Shown: one piece after another, positions 17,083-25,077 of the stretch
How positions within the stretch are numbered: the first letter of the stretch is position 1
Layout: every line of letters starts with the position of its first letter
From: JAHQVK01 sp036788295
GTDB lineage: Bacteria; Myxococcota; Kuafuiibacteriia; Kuafuiibacteriales; Kuafuiibacteriaceae
DNA length: 64,000 nt
Assembly (NCBI GenBank): GCA_036788295.1
Contig: DAIQNR010000022.1
Location: 1-64,000, forward strand
Direction: 5' to 3'
The notes under the pieces: model-generated
Database searches by the model: none
Told to the model about the DNA's origin: nothing
What the model saw: the letters and a program-made list of their open reading frames with translations, nothing else
Position numbers and translations under genes: made by a program

Positions 17083-17597
17083 CGCCCTCCCCGCTCGAAG
17101 GCGTCGACGTCGAGGGTCAGCCGCTCGAGAAAGTCCCGGGCGCCGATTCGGCGCCAGAACGCGGCCGCGGATGGATTGGCCTTGGCCACGTACATCTCGA
17201 TCGACTCGGCGCCGCGATCCCGCATCCACCCGAGCACGTCGCGGACCAGAGCCCGGCCGAGCCCCCGGCCCCGTGCCGATTCGGTGACGCACAAATCGTT
17301 CACGTAGCCGACCCAGCGGGTCCGGTAGAGCGGGCTGTTCGGGAGCACGCAGGCGATGATGAACCCCACTGGGCGATCCCCTATCGCGGCCACCCGCACC
17401 CGGTAGTCGTCGCGGCTCTGAGCGGTCTCTACATAGTCACGAAACCGCTGATCGGCGTGCTCGGAGAGCGTGAACCGGCGGTCCACCGCGGTGTGCAGCG
17501 CCATCAGCTCCCGCCACAGAAGCAGCAGGTCGACCGCGTCCTCGTCCTGGGCGTCCCGGATGACGAGCGACGGTGGCGCCCTCCCCCATGCCGCCAT
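17079..17597 (-). CDS. GNAT-family N-acetyltransferase, 172 aa
   Basis: The fold signature is clear: N-terminal VIRDAQDEDAVDLLLLWREL, central VGFIIACV..TRWVGYVNDLCV, the acetyl-CoA loop ARGRGLGRALVRDVLGW, and the C-terminal EMYVAKANPSAAAFWRRIGA. GNAT enzymes transfer acetyl from acetyl-CoA to an amine; the acceptor cannot be read from sequence. ATG 17597 is preferred; a GTG at 17615 would overlap the HAD stop codon. The gene lies between the HAD hydrolase (11 bp upstream) and the DUF6982-like gene (4-bp overlap), so the three form one operon. Confidence 0.92.
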   Translation of the reverse strand: MAAWGRAPPSLVIRDAQDEDAVDLLLLWRELMALHTAVDRRFTLSEHADQRFRDYVETAQSRDDYRVRVAAIGDRPVGFIIACVLPNSPLYRTRWVGYVNDLCVTESARGRGLGRALVRDVLGWMRDRGAESIEMYVAKANPSAAAFWRRIGARDFLERLTLDVDAFERGGR

Positions 17598-17608
17598 CAG
17601 CGGAACCG

Positions 17609-18256
17609 CTAGCACGCCGGCCCTGGGTCGCCAAGCCGGCCGACGGTCCCGGGCAGCAGTCCGTGCTCTCGAAGCGCATTCCCGAGCGCATCGGGATCGG
17701 TGAAGTGGACGGCGACGAAACCGAGCCTGCGGGCTGTCTCCACGTTCGGAGCGCTGTCGTCGATGAACAACGTTCGCTCCACGGTCAGATGGTATCGGTC
17801 GATGAGACGCAGATAGATCTCTTCTTCGGGCTTCGCCACTCCCTCCACCCCGGAGACGACGACGCCCTCGAAGTGACCGAGAAACGAAAACCGAGCCTGC
17901 GCGACCGGGAAGGTCTCGGCCGACCAGTTGGTCAAGGCGTACAGGGGCACGCCCTCACGCTTCAACCGTTCGAGGTGGCGCACAGAACCTTCGATGGGGC
18001 CGCGCAACATCTCTTGCCAGTGCTCGAAATAGGCGGAGATCAGCTCGGCGTGCTCCGGGTGCTCGGCCTGCTTCTCCCTGATCCCGTCGGAAAAGGGCAG
18101 CCCCCGATCCATGCGCGCGTTCCACTGAAGGTCGCACACCGACGAGAGAAACCAGGACCTCGCCGATGCATCGGGGATGAGACGCTCGTACAAGTAGCGC
18201 CGGTCCCAGTCCACGAGGACCCCGCCGAGGTCGAACACCACCGCGTCGATGGGCAT
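17609..18256 (-). CDS. HAD-superfamily hydrolase, subfamily IA (YihX-like), 215 aa
   Basis: All HAD motifs are present: AVVFDLGGVLVDWD (motif I, though the second acidic residue is replaced by Gly as in YihX-type enzymes), ALTNWSAE (motif II), VAKPEEEIYLRL (motif III Lys) and LFIDDSAPNVETARRLG (motif IV). The helical cap lies between motifs I and II. Family members dephosphorylate small metabolites; YihX itself acts on alpha-D-glucose 1-phosphate. The substrate is inferred only from resemblance. It is the first gene of the HAD-GNAT-DUF6982 operon and is divergent from the EamA transporter, with 90 bp between. Confidence 0.9.
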   Translation of the reverse strand: MPIDAVVFDLGGVLVDWDRRYLYERLIPDASARSWFLSSVCDLQWNARMDRGLPFSDGIREKQAEHPEHAELISAYFEHWQEMLRGPIEGSVRHLERLKREGVPLYALTNWSAETFPVAQARFSFLGHFEGVVVSGVEGVAKPEEEIYLRLIDRYHLTVERTLFIDDSAPNVETARRLGFVAVHFTDPDALGNALREHGLLPGTVGRLGDPGPAC

Positions 18257-18346
18257 GGCCCACCATGCCAGACTTCGCGCGGGGTCGCTCTCTTTGCGGC
18301 GGCTGTGCTTGACCGGACCGACACCGGGGCCCGAAGGCGGCCGGCG

Positions 18347-19222
18347 ATGGGGGAGGTCGCTGCGCTCGCCGCCGCCGGGTTGTGGGCCATCGCCACCCTG
18401 CTGTTCGCGAAGGCCGGGGCGAGACTGCCGGCGGTGAGCCTGAACCTGCTCAAGACCGCGCTCGCGCTCGTGGGGCTCGGCGTGACCGCGTGGTGGATAG
18501 ACGGCCAGCCGCTGCCCCTCGACCTCGAGCCGGGGCCGCTCGGGCTCATAGCCATCAGCGGGTTCATCGGGCTCACGCTCGGCGACAGCCTCTATTTTCT
18601 GTCCTTGAGCGGCCTCGGGGCCAGACGCGCGCTGGTCCTGTGGGCGCTCACGCCGGCGGCGACCACCGCGCTCGGGGCCCAGGTGCTCGGCGAGCCGATC
18701 GGCCCGAGCTTCCTCACCGGGCTCATCCTCACCACGCTCGGCGTCGCTTTGGTGCTGACCGACCGGGCCCCAGCGGGCGCGGCCCCGGGCCTCTCCCCGG
18801 TGCTCGGGATCCTCGCCGGGCTCGGGGCGGTCGCCTGCCAGGCCGGCGGGAGCGTCACCGCCAAGCTCGGTGCGGCCGGGCTCAGCGGGCTCGAGCTGTC
18901 CGTCCTGCGCCTCGCCTTCGGAACGGCCGGCCTCATCGTCCCCGGTTTGTGGGCGCTTCGCTTTGGGCGGGTCTCGCTCGACCGGCGCGGGTTCGGCTTC
19001 ATCGCGCTCGCGACCGTTTTCGGCACCTACCTCGGGATCTGGCTGTCGATGTTCGCGCTTCAGAATGCGTACGCCGGGGTGGTGGCCACGCTCGGCGCGA
19101 CATCCCCCATCTTTGTCCTCCCCATCGCTCGGCTCCTCTACGGGGAGGTGATCGGGGCCCGGGCCGCCGCCGGGGCCGCGCTGGCGGTAGCCGGCGTCGC
19201 GGTGCTCATGCTCGCGAGCTGA
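18347..19222 (+). CDS. EamA/DMT-family transporter, 291 aa
   Basis: Ten hydrophobic segments in two EamA repeats are visible: VAALAAAGLWAIATLLFAK starts the first, and SPVLGILAGLGAVACQAGGSVTAK the second. Family features include the GDSLYFLSLSGLG and ATSPIFVLPIARLLYGE segments. DMT transporters export or import small metabolites across the inner membrane; the substrate is unknown. ATG 18347 is chosen because the protein then starts at the first membrane helix. The open frame extends upstream across the HAD gene but has no signal there. Its 3' end overlaps the convergent methyltransferase by 17 bp. Confidence 0.92.
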   Translation: MGEVAALAAAGLWAIATLLFAKAGARLPAVSLNLLKTALALVGLGVTAWWIDGQPLPLDLEPGPLGLIAISGFIGLTLGDSLYFLSLSGLGARRALVLWALTPAATTALGAQVLGEPIGPSFLTGLILTTLGVALVLTDRAPAGAAPGLSPVLGILAGLGAVACQAGGSVTAKLGAAGLSGLELSVLRLAFGTAGLIVPGLWALRFGRVSLDRRGFGFIALATVFGTYLGIWLSMFALQNAYAGVVATLGATSPIFVLPIARLLYGEVIGARAAAGAALAVAGVAVLMLAS

Positions 19223-21347
19223 GCTCCGCGCGCATGTCCTCGAGCTCCTTGGCGGTGACTTCGTAGGTTTCGGCGAAGATCGCGTCGACCTCCGAGACGG
19301 TCCGCTCCGCGAGGCTCTCCGCGAGCGCTCGGGCGGGTTTCGGGTCGAGGAGGAGCGGGGGCAAGGGGAGGTTTCGCAAATGCCGAACCTTCACTTGGGG
19401 GAAAGCTCTCTGCCCCGCCTCTCGGGTCGTGGTCCGATGGTACCACGCCGCAACCGTCGAGTTCAGCCACGCCACCACGAGCGCGTCGGCAACGCCCATG
19501 ATGCCGAGGCACGCGAGCACGCTGTTGCGAAACCGCTGCCGATCGTCGTGGAGCGCGGCGATCGGCCGGTCTGCGGTCTGACGGACCAAGATCGGGACGT
19601 CGAGACAGGCGCTCGGCCGGCCGAGCCGAAAGTATTCCCCCGGCGAAGCCTGGTAGTCGAGATCGACCCACCGCCTCACCGGCCCGAGGCGAAAGGCAAA
19701 AACGTCCCGGCCTTCCCGGACCGGCGCCGCGCCCGGCCGCGGAGAGGACAGGATGAGCCGCGCGGAGCAGTTTCCGGTGTGAACGCCCACGTCCGAGAAC
19801 GAGGATCGGTCGGGTCGGGGCAGCTGGTCGAGCCGGGCGAGCACCGTCGAGCGAAGCTTGGACGCCGGCTTGCGCTCCGTCGTGCGAGCGAGCCGGATCG
19901 GCGCCCCGTCGGCCTCGGGCCCGTCCGAGCCCGGAACCAAGCCCCGAACCAGACCGCGAGCCGGGCCCGGGACCACAATTTGCGCCGCACCCCGGACGGC
20001 GATGAGAGCGAAGGCCGGCTGCACGACCCCGGCGAAACCTTCTTCCCCGAGGTCTCGCGCCGGCTCGAGGATCCGGCCGAGCCTCCGGAGCGCAGCCCGA
20101 GTGGGGCCGTAGCCTTCCAGATCGGCGACGGCGGCAGGAAGAACCAGGCCGAGTCTTCCCCCCGGCCTGAGAAGACCCATCGAGAGCTCCGCGAAAGGCC
20201 CGTGAAGAGACTCCCACCCCGAGAACGAGGCGAAGCGCTGGAGCTGAGCCCGCCTCCGAGGCGAAAGCGAAGCCGCCTGCCGCCCCGAAAAACTCACCCA
20301 TGGTGGGTTACCGAGCACAGCGTCGAATCCTGGGGGTCCCTCGGAGCCAAACCACGAAGTCGCTGCGTCCTCGCCCTCTGGCGGGCCGTCCCCGAGGGCA
20401 TCCCCGAGCACGAAGTTCCACAGCGCGGCTGGGTGAGCCCATGGCCCACGGCCGAAGACCTCGAGTGAGAGGGCTCGGTGGGCGAGAGCGACGGCGAGGG
20501 GGTCGAGGTCCACCCCGTACAGGCACCGCTTCGCGACGAGCTGGCGCACCGCCCCGGAGAAGCGGGGGCTCGAGGGATCGGGCAGGCCCAGCGAGCCTCG
20601 GCCATGGAAGTCTCGCCCGTCCGATCGAAAGCCCTGGCGAGCCTCCTGAACACGGACCGCCCGCTCGACCGCGGCGCTGAGATGGCGGCACGCCTCGAGC
20701 AAGAAGTGGCCGCTGCCCATCGCCGGATCGAGCACCCTGAGCGCGAGCAGGGCGCGGGGATCGGGCGCCGAATCCGGGCTCCGGTCTTCGATGAGAGGCT
20801 GCAAGACCTCCTGCACGATTCTCCGAACGACCGGTCCCGGAGTGTAGTAGGTGGATCGTCCGCGCCGATCTCGGCTCGGGCGCAAGCGAAACCGAGAACC
20901 CCCTCTCTCCCCTTCCAGCGAAAACGGCGAGAGGGCCTCGTACGCCCACCCGAGCGCCTCCGGACTGCCGGCGCCGCTGCCGCGGGGCAGCGCGTCGAGC
21001 AGCGCCGCCGCCGCGGCCTCCCCAAAGGACAGCCCGAGAATCGAGGGTTCGACCGGTCGACCGGGCCGGATCGGCCCCTGCGACCGGTCGAGCAGAGCCC
21101 GGAGCCGGGCCTCGGCCCCGCCGGCCCCGTATTTCCCCTCGAGCGGCCGGGCAAGAAGAAGCCGCAGGGCCAGGTCCGTACCCTCCTGCCACCACGGCTC
21201 GGCGAGCGCCTGCGGTGAAGGGAGCCCCACGTTGGCCGGGTGATCGACGATCCCCTGTAAAAACCGCGCAACCGCCGCCGGAAACCCCGCAAACGACGCC
21301 GTAGGGGCGAATCGGCCACCGGATCCGGCCTGGGCTCCCGTCCCCAT
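19206..21347 (-). CDS. Adenine-specific DNA methyltransferase (N6-MTase, Eco57I/TaqI-like), 713 aa
   Basis: The AdoMet motif VLDPAMGSGHFLLEACRHL (about residue 207) and the catalytic DAVLGNPPWVSFSG (about residue 345) define a gamma-class N6-adenine methyltransferase. STYYTPGPVVRRIVQEVL just before motif I is the usual helical entry of Eco57I-type and type I HsdM-like enzymes. After motif IV there is a region with DLDYQASPGEYFRLGR, which resembles the TaqI-like target-recognition part. The N-terminal 150 residues show no PD-(D/E)xK nuclease motif, and no endonuclease gene lies beside it. It may therefore be an orphan modification enzyme, or a phage-defence gene whose partner is elsewhere. ATG 21347 follows an in-frame GTG. 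Confidence 0.85.
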   Translation of the reverse strand: MGTGAQAGSGGRFAPTASFAGFPAAVARFLQGIVDHPANVGLPSPQALAEPWWQEGTDLALRLLLARPLEGKYGAGGAEARLRALLDRSQGPIRPGRPVEPSILGLSFGEAAAAALLDALPRGSGAGSPEALGWAYEALSPFSLEGERGGSRFRLRPSRDRRGRSTYYTPGPVVRRIVQEVLQPLIEDRSPDSAPDPRALLALRVLDPAMGSGHFLLEACRHLSAAVERAVRVQEARQGFRSDGRDFHGRGSLGLPDPSSPRFSGAVRQLVAKRCLYGVDLDPLAVALAHRALSLEVFGRGPWAHPAALWNFVLGDALGDGPPEGEDAATSWFGSEGPPGFDAVLGNPPWVSFSGRQAASLSPRRRAQLQRFASFSGWESLHGPFAELSMGLLRPGGRLGLVLPAAVADLEGYGPTRAALRRLGRILEPARDLGEEGFAGVVQPAFALIAVRGAAQIVVPGPARGLVRGLVPGSDGPEADGAPIRLARTTERKPASKLRSTVLARLDQLPRPDRSSFSDVGVHTGNCSARLILSSPRPGAAPVREGRDVFAFRLGPVRRWVDLDYQASPGEYFRLGRPSACLDVPILVRQTADRPIAALHDDRQRFRNSVLACLGIMGVADALVVAWLNSTVAAWYHRTTTREAGQRAFPQVKVRHLRNLPLPPLLLDPKPARALAESLAERTVSEVDAIFAETYEVTAKELEDMRAELSSRA

Positions 21348-21559
21348 CACCCATCGACCGTGCAGAGGTTGGCCGCATCCGTCCAGGCCTCGTGCGGGCC
21401 GGGCGAGACGAGATTTTGGTCTGTTCGGATTCGACGACCCGCCCTCCCCCCGCGGCGGTGGGCCGCTCGGGGCCCTGGATCGGACACCTTGCCCTCGTGG
21501 GTTGGGCCAGAGTAGACGCGGGCCCTATGACACCGATAAGAACCCGAGAGGTGCACTTC

Positions 21560-24500
21560 ATGCAGTTCGCGAGGATCGCTCCGACGCTCACCCTCATCGC
21601 TTCCATCTTCGGAGCCGGATGTTCGGGCAAGGTCCACCACGGTCCGGTGGGGCCCGACGACGAGCGCGCGGCCACGCGTCGAGAAGGGGGCGTGCGGCTG
21701 CGTTTGGACGGCGGGCGAACCGGCGCCCCTGGGGAGATCGTGCTGGAGGCACCGGTGGCCGTCGCCGAACCCATGGTGGAAGCCACCGTCGGCGACCGGG
21801 TGCAGCTCGATGGCACCGGCAGCTACGACCGCAGCGGCGATGAACTATCGTTCGCGTGGACGATCCGAGAAAGACCGTCGAGCGCAAACGCAGCGCTGGT
21901 CGCGTCGACCACGGCGACGCCTTGGTTCGTCCCCGATTGTGCGGGTGTCTTCGACGTGGTGCTCACCGTTTCGAACCAGCATGGCCGCTCCAACTCCAGG
22001 TCCGTTACCATTCTCGTGGAGGAACCCGAACGGTTGCTGCCGTCCGCGTACGCCGGACCGAGCCAAACCGTCGAACCGGGTACAACCGTCCGAATCGACG
22101 GACGAAGGAGCCATAGCCCCAGTGGTCGCACCCTGGCCTTCACCTGGACCATGCGCTCGCGCCCCTCCGGCTCCAAAGCTGCGCTGTCCCACCCCGACGG
22201 AGCGAACCCGAGCTTCAGGGCCGACGAGCGAGGAGTCTACGTTCTCGACCTGTTCGTCTCCGATGACGAGCTTCGAAGCCCCATCGACACGGTCCTCATC
22301 ACTGCCCAGCCCGCCCCGGCGGCGCCGAACGTCCATGCTCCGGCGGTGCTCCGGGTCTCGAACCAGGTAATCCAAGACGCGGTCGAGGGCATCGGGATGA
22401 ACCTAGGAAGGATCGCGGGCGGCACGAACCTGGCGACCAACAACATCATCGTCGAGGGAAACTTCGAGCCCTTGAGTTACCGCCGGTTGATCCGGGTCGA
22501 AACCTCGGCCACCGACGAAAGAGGGCGATGGTTTGGTTGGCAGAGCGACGGAGGCGTTGGCTTCTGGGACACCCTCGGCGATGGATACGCCAATGGCGCC
22601 GCGGTCCGCGTCTTCAGGCTCGTGGACGCTGCCGGGGCCCCTCTCCCCTGGCGTTCCATGGCGGACGCAGACCTCGCCGATCACGTCGTCCGAGTGGGCG
22701 ACGCCGTCGTTTCTGAACCGTCGACGCAGTTGCCGAGAGGGGGCTACCTCCCCGGCGCCGAGCGCGTATACCTCGACCAGCCACTCGACATCCGGCGGGG
22801 GGACTACGTCTTTTTGCACTCGAGGCGACTGGAGATCCCACTCCACCAAATTCACCCCCGGATCCGGCCCAACGTCAGCCCCAACAAGCTGGGCTTCCGC
22901 TTTGGCCCGTCGCTGAAGACCGGCCTTCACCCCCACGCATGGCCAGTCCCGACCGGGTTCGAGATGCCCGGGGAATCGTGCCTCGAGGTCGTCTCGTCCT
23001 CGGCCGAGCCCGAAAACATGATTGGGTACTATTTTCACGCCTACGACCGGGCCGAAGGCCAGTGGTACTCGCAGCTCCATCCCGGCGCCATCTACAAGAT
23101 GTCGGTCTGGCTACGCGGCGACGACCTCTCCTCGTCAGCACGCGTCCGCGCGGTGTTCGTCGGCGGAGAACCGTACGACAAGCTCAGCGACCCGCGAGGC
23201 TCGACTGTGACCAACGACTGGAGCGAGTACACCTACGTCTTCGAGGCACCGGAGTATCCCACATCGGGGATGCATCGGGGTTTCGGGCTCGAGTTCGTCG
23301 GACCCGGACGGTTCTTCGTAGACAACCTATCGCTCCATCGCGTCGATCCGGCACACGGAGATACGCCGAACGGAGCCCATGTGAGCAGCCTTGGTCCGTG
23401 GCTGGCGAGCACGCCTTCGCTAGGATTCAAACCAAGCGTTAGATTCTACCCACTGACCCACTCCAACAGCTCGATCGAAGCATTGATGGGAACCAACTTC
23501 GGGAGCGCGACCTACCATCACGACTCCGGGACTCTCAACGGTCCAGACGCCTTCGGGCTCTTTGCGTTGATGGGGTGGGCCCTGGCCACCGGAGACTCTC
23601 CCGGCACCCGCTCGCCTCCTTTCCTCACCTTCAACATCAAATACACCGAGGAGGAGTGGTGGGCGATCGTCGAATACCTCGGGGTCCCATACGATGAGCG
23701 CCAGGATACTCCGGAATCCAAACCTTACGCTCATCTACGCTATCGGCAGCGAGGCCACGGTCGTCCCTGGACGGATGAATTCCGGGAGATCATTCTCGAG
23801 TATGGTAACGAGACTTGGCACAATGGAGCAGGGGGATACGGGTGGGATGGTTTTGGACCGCCAGGCGGAGTGCACGCCGGGGGAGCCGAGTACGGCATGT
23901 TCGCCCGACACCATTTCGCCGACCACATCATGAACCACCCTCTGTGGCGGGCCAACGGCCTGTCCTCGAAGATCAAGTTTGCGCTCGGGGGAAACTATGA
24001 TGCATCGCTTCGTCCCAATCCTGGGTACGGGGAAGCGGCGATGATGCGCAACTCGATAGCGAGTTACCTTGGACACGCCAACTACGTGGGCCCAAAGTGG
24101 GAGACCCGCGATGAGGGGTCTTCTCGGTTCGACGCTCACGGTCTGCAGGAGACTTTGGTGGGGCTGCCTACCGGCGTCGAGGCGATGCTTCGGGAAGCCC
24201 GAGAATCCCAAAGGGAGCTGTCGGGTACGACCGGCGCGCGCTACGTGTTGGTCGCCTATGAGGGTGGACCCTCCGGCTACTGGACGAACAAGGACGAACC
24301 GGAGCTCGACGAGCGGTACGGGAAGTCGCTCGCGATGGGCGTTGCCGCTTTGGACGCCTGGCTCGCGTCGAGCCTGCATGGCTTTAGGCATCAGGCCTTT
24401 CTCGGGTACGGAAGTGGCAAGTGGTGGACCTCGCATACCATGCCCGAGGCAGGGGGCTTTCGGCCCCATCCGTCCTGGCTGGCTCTTCAAATGCGGAACG

Positions 24501-24946
24501 TCTACGCACTCGGACATGAGATGCTCGCCGTCGATGCGCTCTCGGAGCCAGCCTACATGCGGTCCTCTCGCACTGGAAAGACTCGGATACCGCTCGTCTC
24601 CGCCTACGCGCTGCGAGGCCCGAACGCGACCTCCGTGTTCTTGCTGTCGCGGAAATATCCGGGTGTCCACGATGGCCTCGACTTCGGCGAAGGATATACG
24701 CCGGTGACCGTCCAGCTTCCATTCTCCTCCGTTCCGAGGCGAGTGACTCGGTACGCTCTCACCCGACCGGACGGGAGCTTCGCAGACCCAGCCGACAGCA
24801 ACCGGTTCTCCGAGAATGTGGTCATCGACCGATTCGACGTGCCGCCCTCGACGTTTCAGCCCGACTTCGCGGTGGACCGCTCTACCGGTGGTGGTGAGCT
24901 CGGACTCCCCCCGGGAACGGTGTTCCTCTACGTCTTCGAGCACTGA
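21560..24946 (+). CDS. Very large secreted lipoprotein with PKD-like domains and a glycosidase-like region, 1128 aa
   Basis: ATG 21560 follows GAGAGG with good spacing and gives a lipoprotein signal (MQFARIAPTLTLIASIFGAGC). Residues about 60-255 hold two PKD/Ig-like domains (VGDRVQLDGTGSYDRSGDELSFAWTI and GTTVRIDGRRSHSPSGRTLAFTWTM). A jelly-roll, carbohydrate-binding-like region follows at about 430-590 (GAIYKMSVWLRGDD, FFVDNLSLHRVD). From about 650 the sequence resembles a TIM-barrel glycoside hydrolase: REIILEYGNETWHN (about 745) matches the acid/base GNE motif of clan GH-A enzymes, and VLVAYEGGPSGY (about 900) offers a second Glu. The family is not certain. A strong hairpin follows the stop. 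The gene is less GC-biased than its neighbours, which may mark acquisition. Confidence 0.78.
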   Translation: MQFARIAPTLTLIASIFGAGCSGKVHHGPVGPDDERAATRREGGVRLRLDGGRTGAPGEIVLEAPVAVAEPMVEATVGDRVQLDGTGSYDRSGDELSFAWTIRERPSSANAALVASTTATPWFVPDCAGVFDVVLTVSNQHGRSNSRSVTILVEEPERLLPSAYAGPSQTVEPGTTVRIDGRRSHSPSGRTLAFTWTMRSRPSGSKAALSHPDGANPSFRADERGVYVLDLFVSDDELRSPIDTVLITAQPAPAAPNVHAPAVLRVSNQVIQDAVEGIGMNLGRIAGGTNLATNNIIVEGNFEPLSYRRLIRVETSATDERGRWFGWQSDGGVGFWDTLGDGYANGAAVRVFRLVDAAGAPLPWRSMADADLADHVVRVGDAVVSEPSTQLPRGGYLPGAERVYLDQPLDIRRGDYVFLHSRRLEIPLHQIHPRIRPNVSPNKLGFRFGPSLKTGLHPHAWPVPTGFEMPGESCLEVVSSSAEPENMIGYYFHAYDRAEGQWYSQLHPGAIYKMSVWLRGDDLSSSARVRAVFVGGEPYDKLSDPRGSTVTNDWSEYTYVFEAPEYPTSGMHRGFGLEFVGPGRFFVDNLSLHRVDPAHGDTPNGAHVSSLGPWLASTPSLGFKPSVRFYPLTHSNSSIEALMGTNFGSATYHHDSGTLNGPDAFGLFALMGWALATGDSPGTRSPPFLTFNIKYTEEEWWAIVEYLGVPYDERQDTPESKPYAHLRYRQRGHGRPWTDEFREIILEYGNETWHNGAGGYGWDGFGPPGGVHAGGAEYGMFARHHFADHIMNHPLWRANGLSSKIKFALGGNYDASLRPNPGYGEAAMMRNSIASYLGHANYVGPKWETRDEGSSRFDAHGLQETLVGLPTGVEAMLREARESQRELSGTTGARYVLVAYEGGPSGYWTNKDEPELDERYGKSLAMGVAALDAWLASSLHGFRHQAFLGYGSGKWWTSHTMPEAGGFRPHPSWLALQMRNVYALGHEMLAVDALSEPAYMRSSRTGKTRIPLVSAYALRGPNATSVFLLSRKYPGVHDGLDFGEGYTPVTVQLPFSSVPRRVTRYALTRPDGSFADPADSNRFSENVVIDRFDVPPSTFQPDFAVDRSTGGGELGLPPGTVFLYVFEH

Positions 24947-24948
24947 GA

Positions 24949-24986
24949 ACCGGGCTCGGTGCGATCGTCGCTGCTTCGAGCCCGGT
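24949..24986 (+). terminator. Strong hairpin behind the glycosidase-like gene
   Basis: A perfect 10-bp inverted repeat, ACCGGGCTCG (24949-24958) and CGAGCCCGGT (24977-24986), starts 3 bp after the stop codon. There is no T-run directly behind it, so efficiency is uncertain. Confidence 0.55.
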
Positions 24987-25077
24987 CCCGCCCTCGAGTC
25001 CCCTAAAAATGGGCGCCCGGCTCCAAAGTCGCGGTCTCGAACTCAAGACCGAGTGAAGGTCGCCGACCCAAGAGAGC

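Noticed and set aside
17573..18346. N-terminal extension of the EamA transporter
   Set aside because: The frame is open but runs antisense through the HAD gene; the first membrane helix starts right after ATG 18347.
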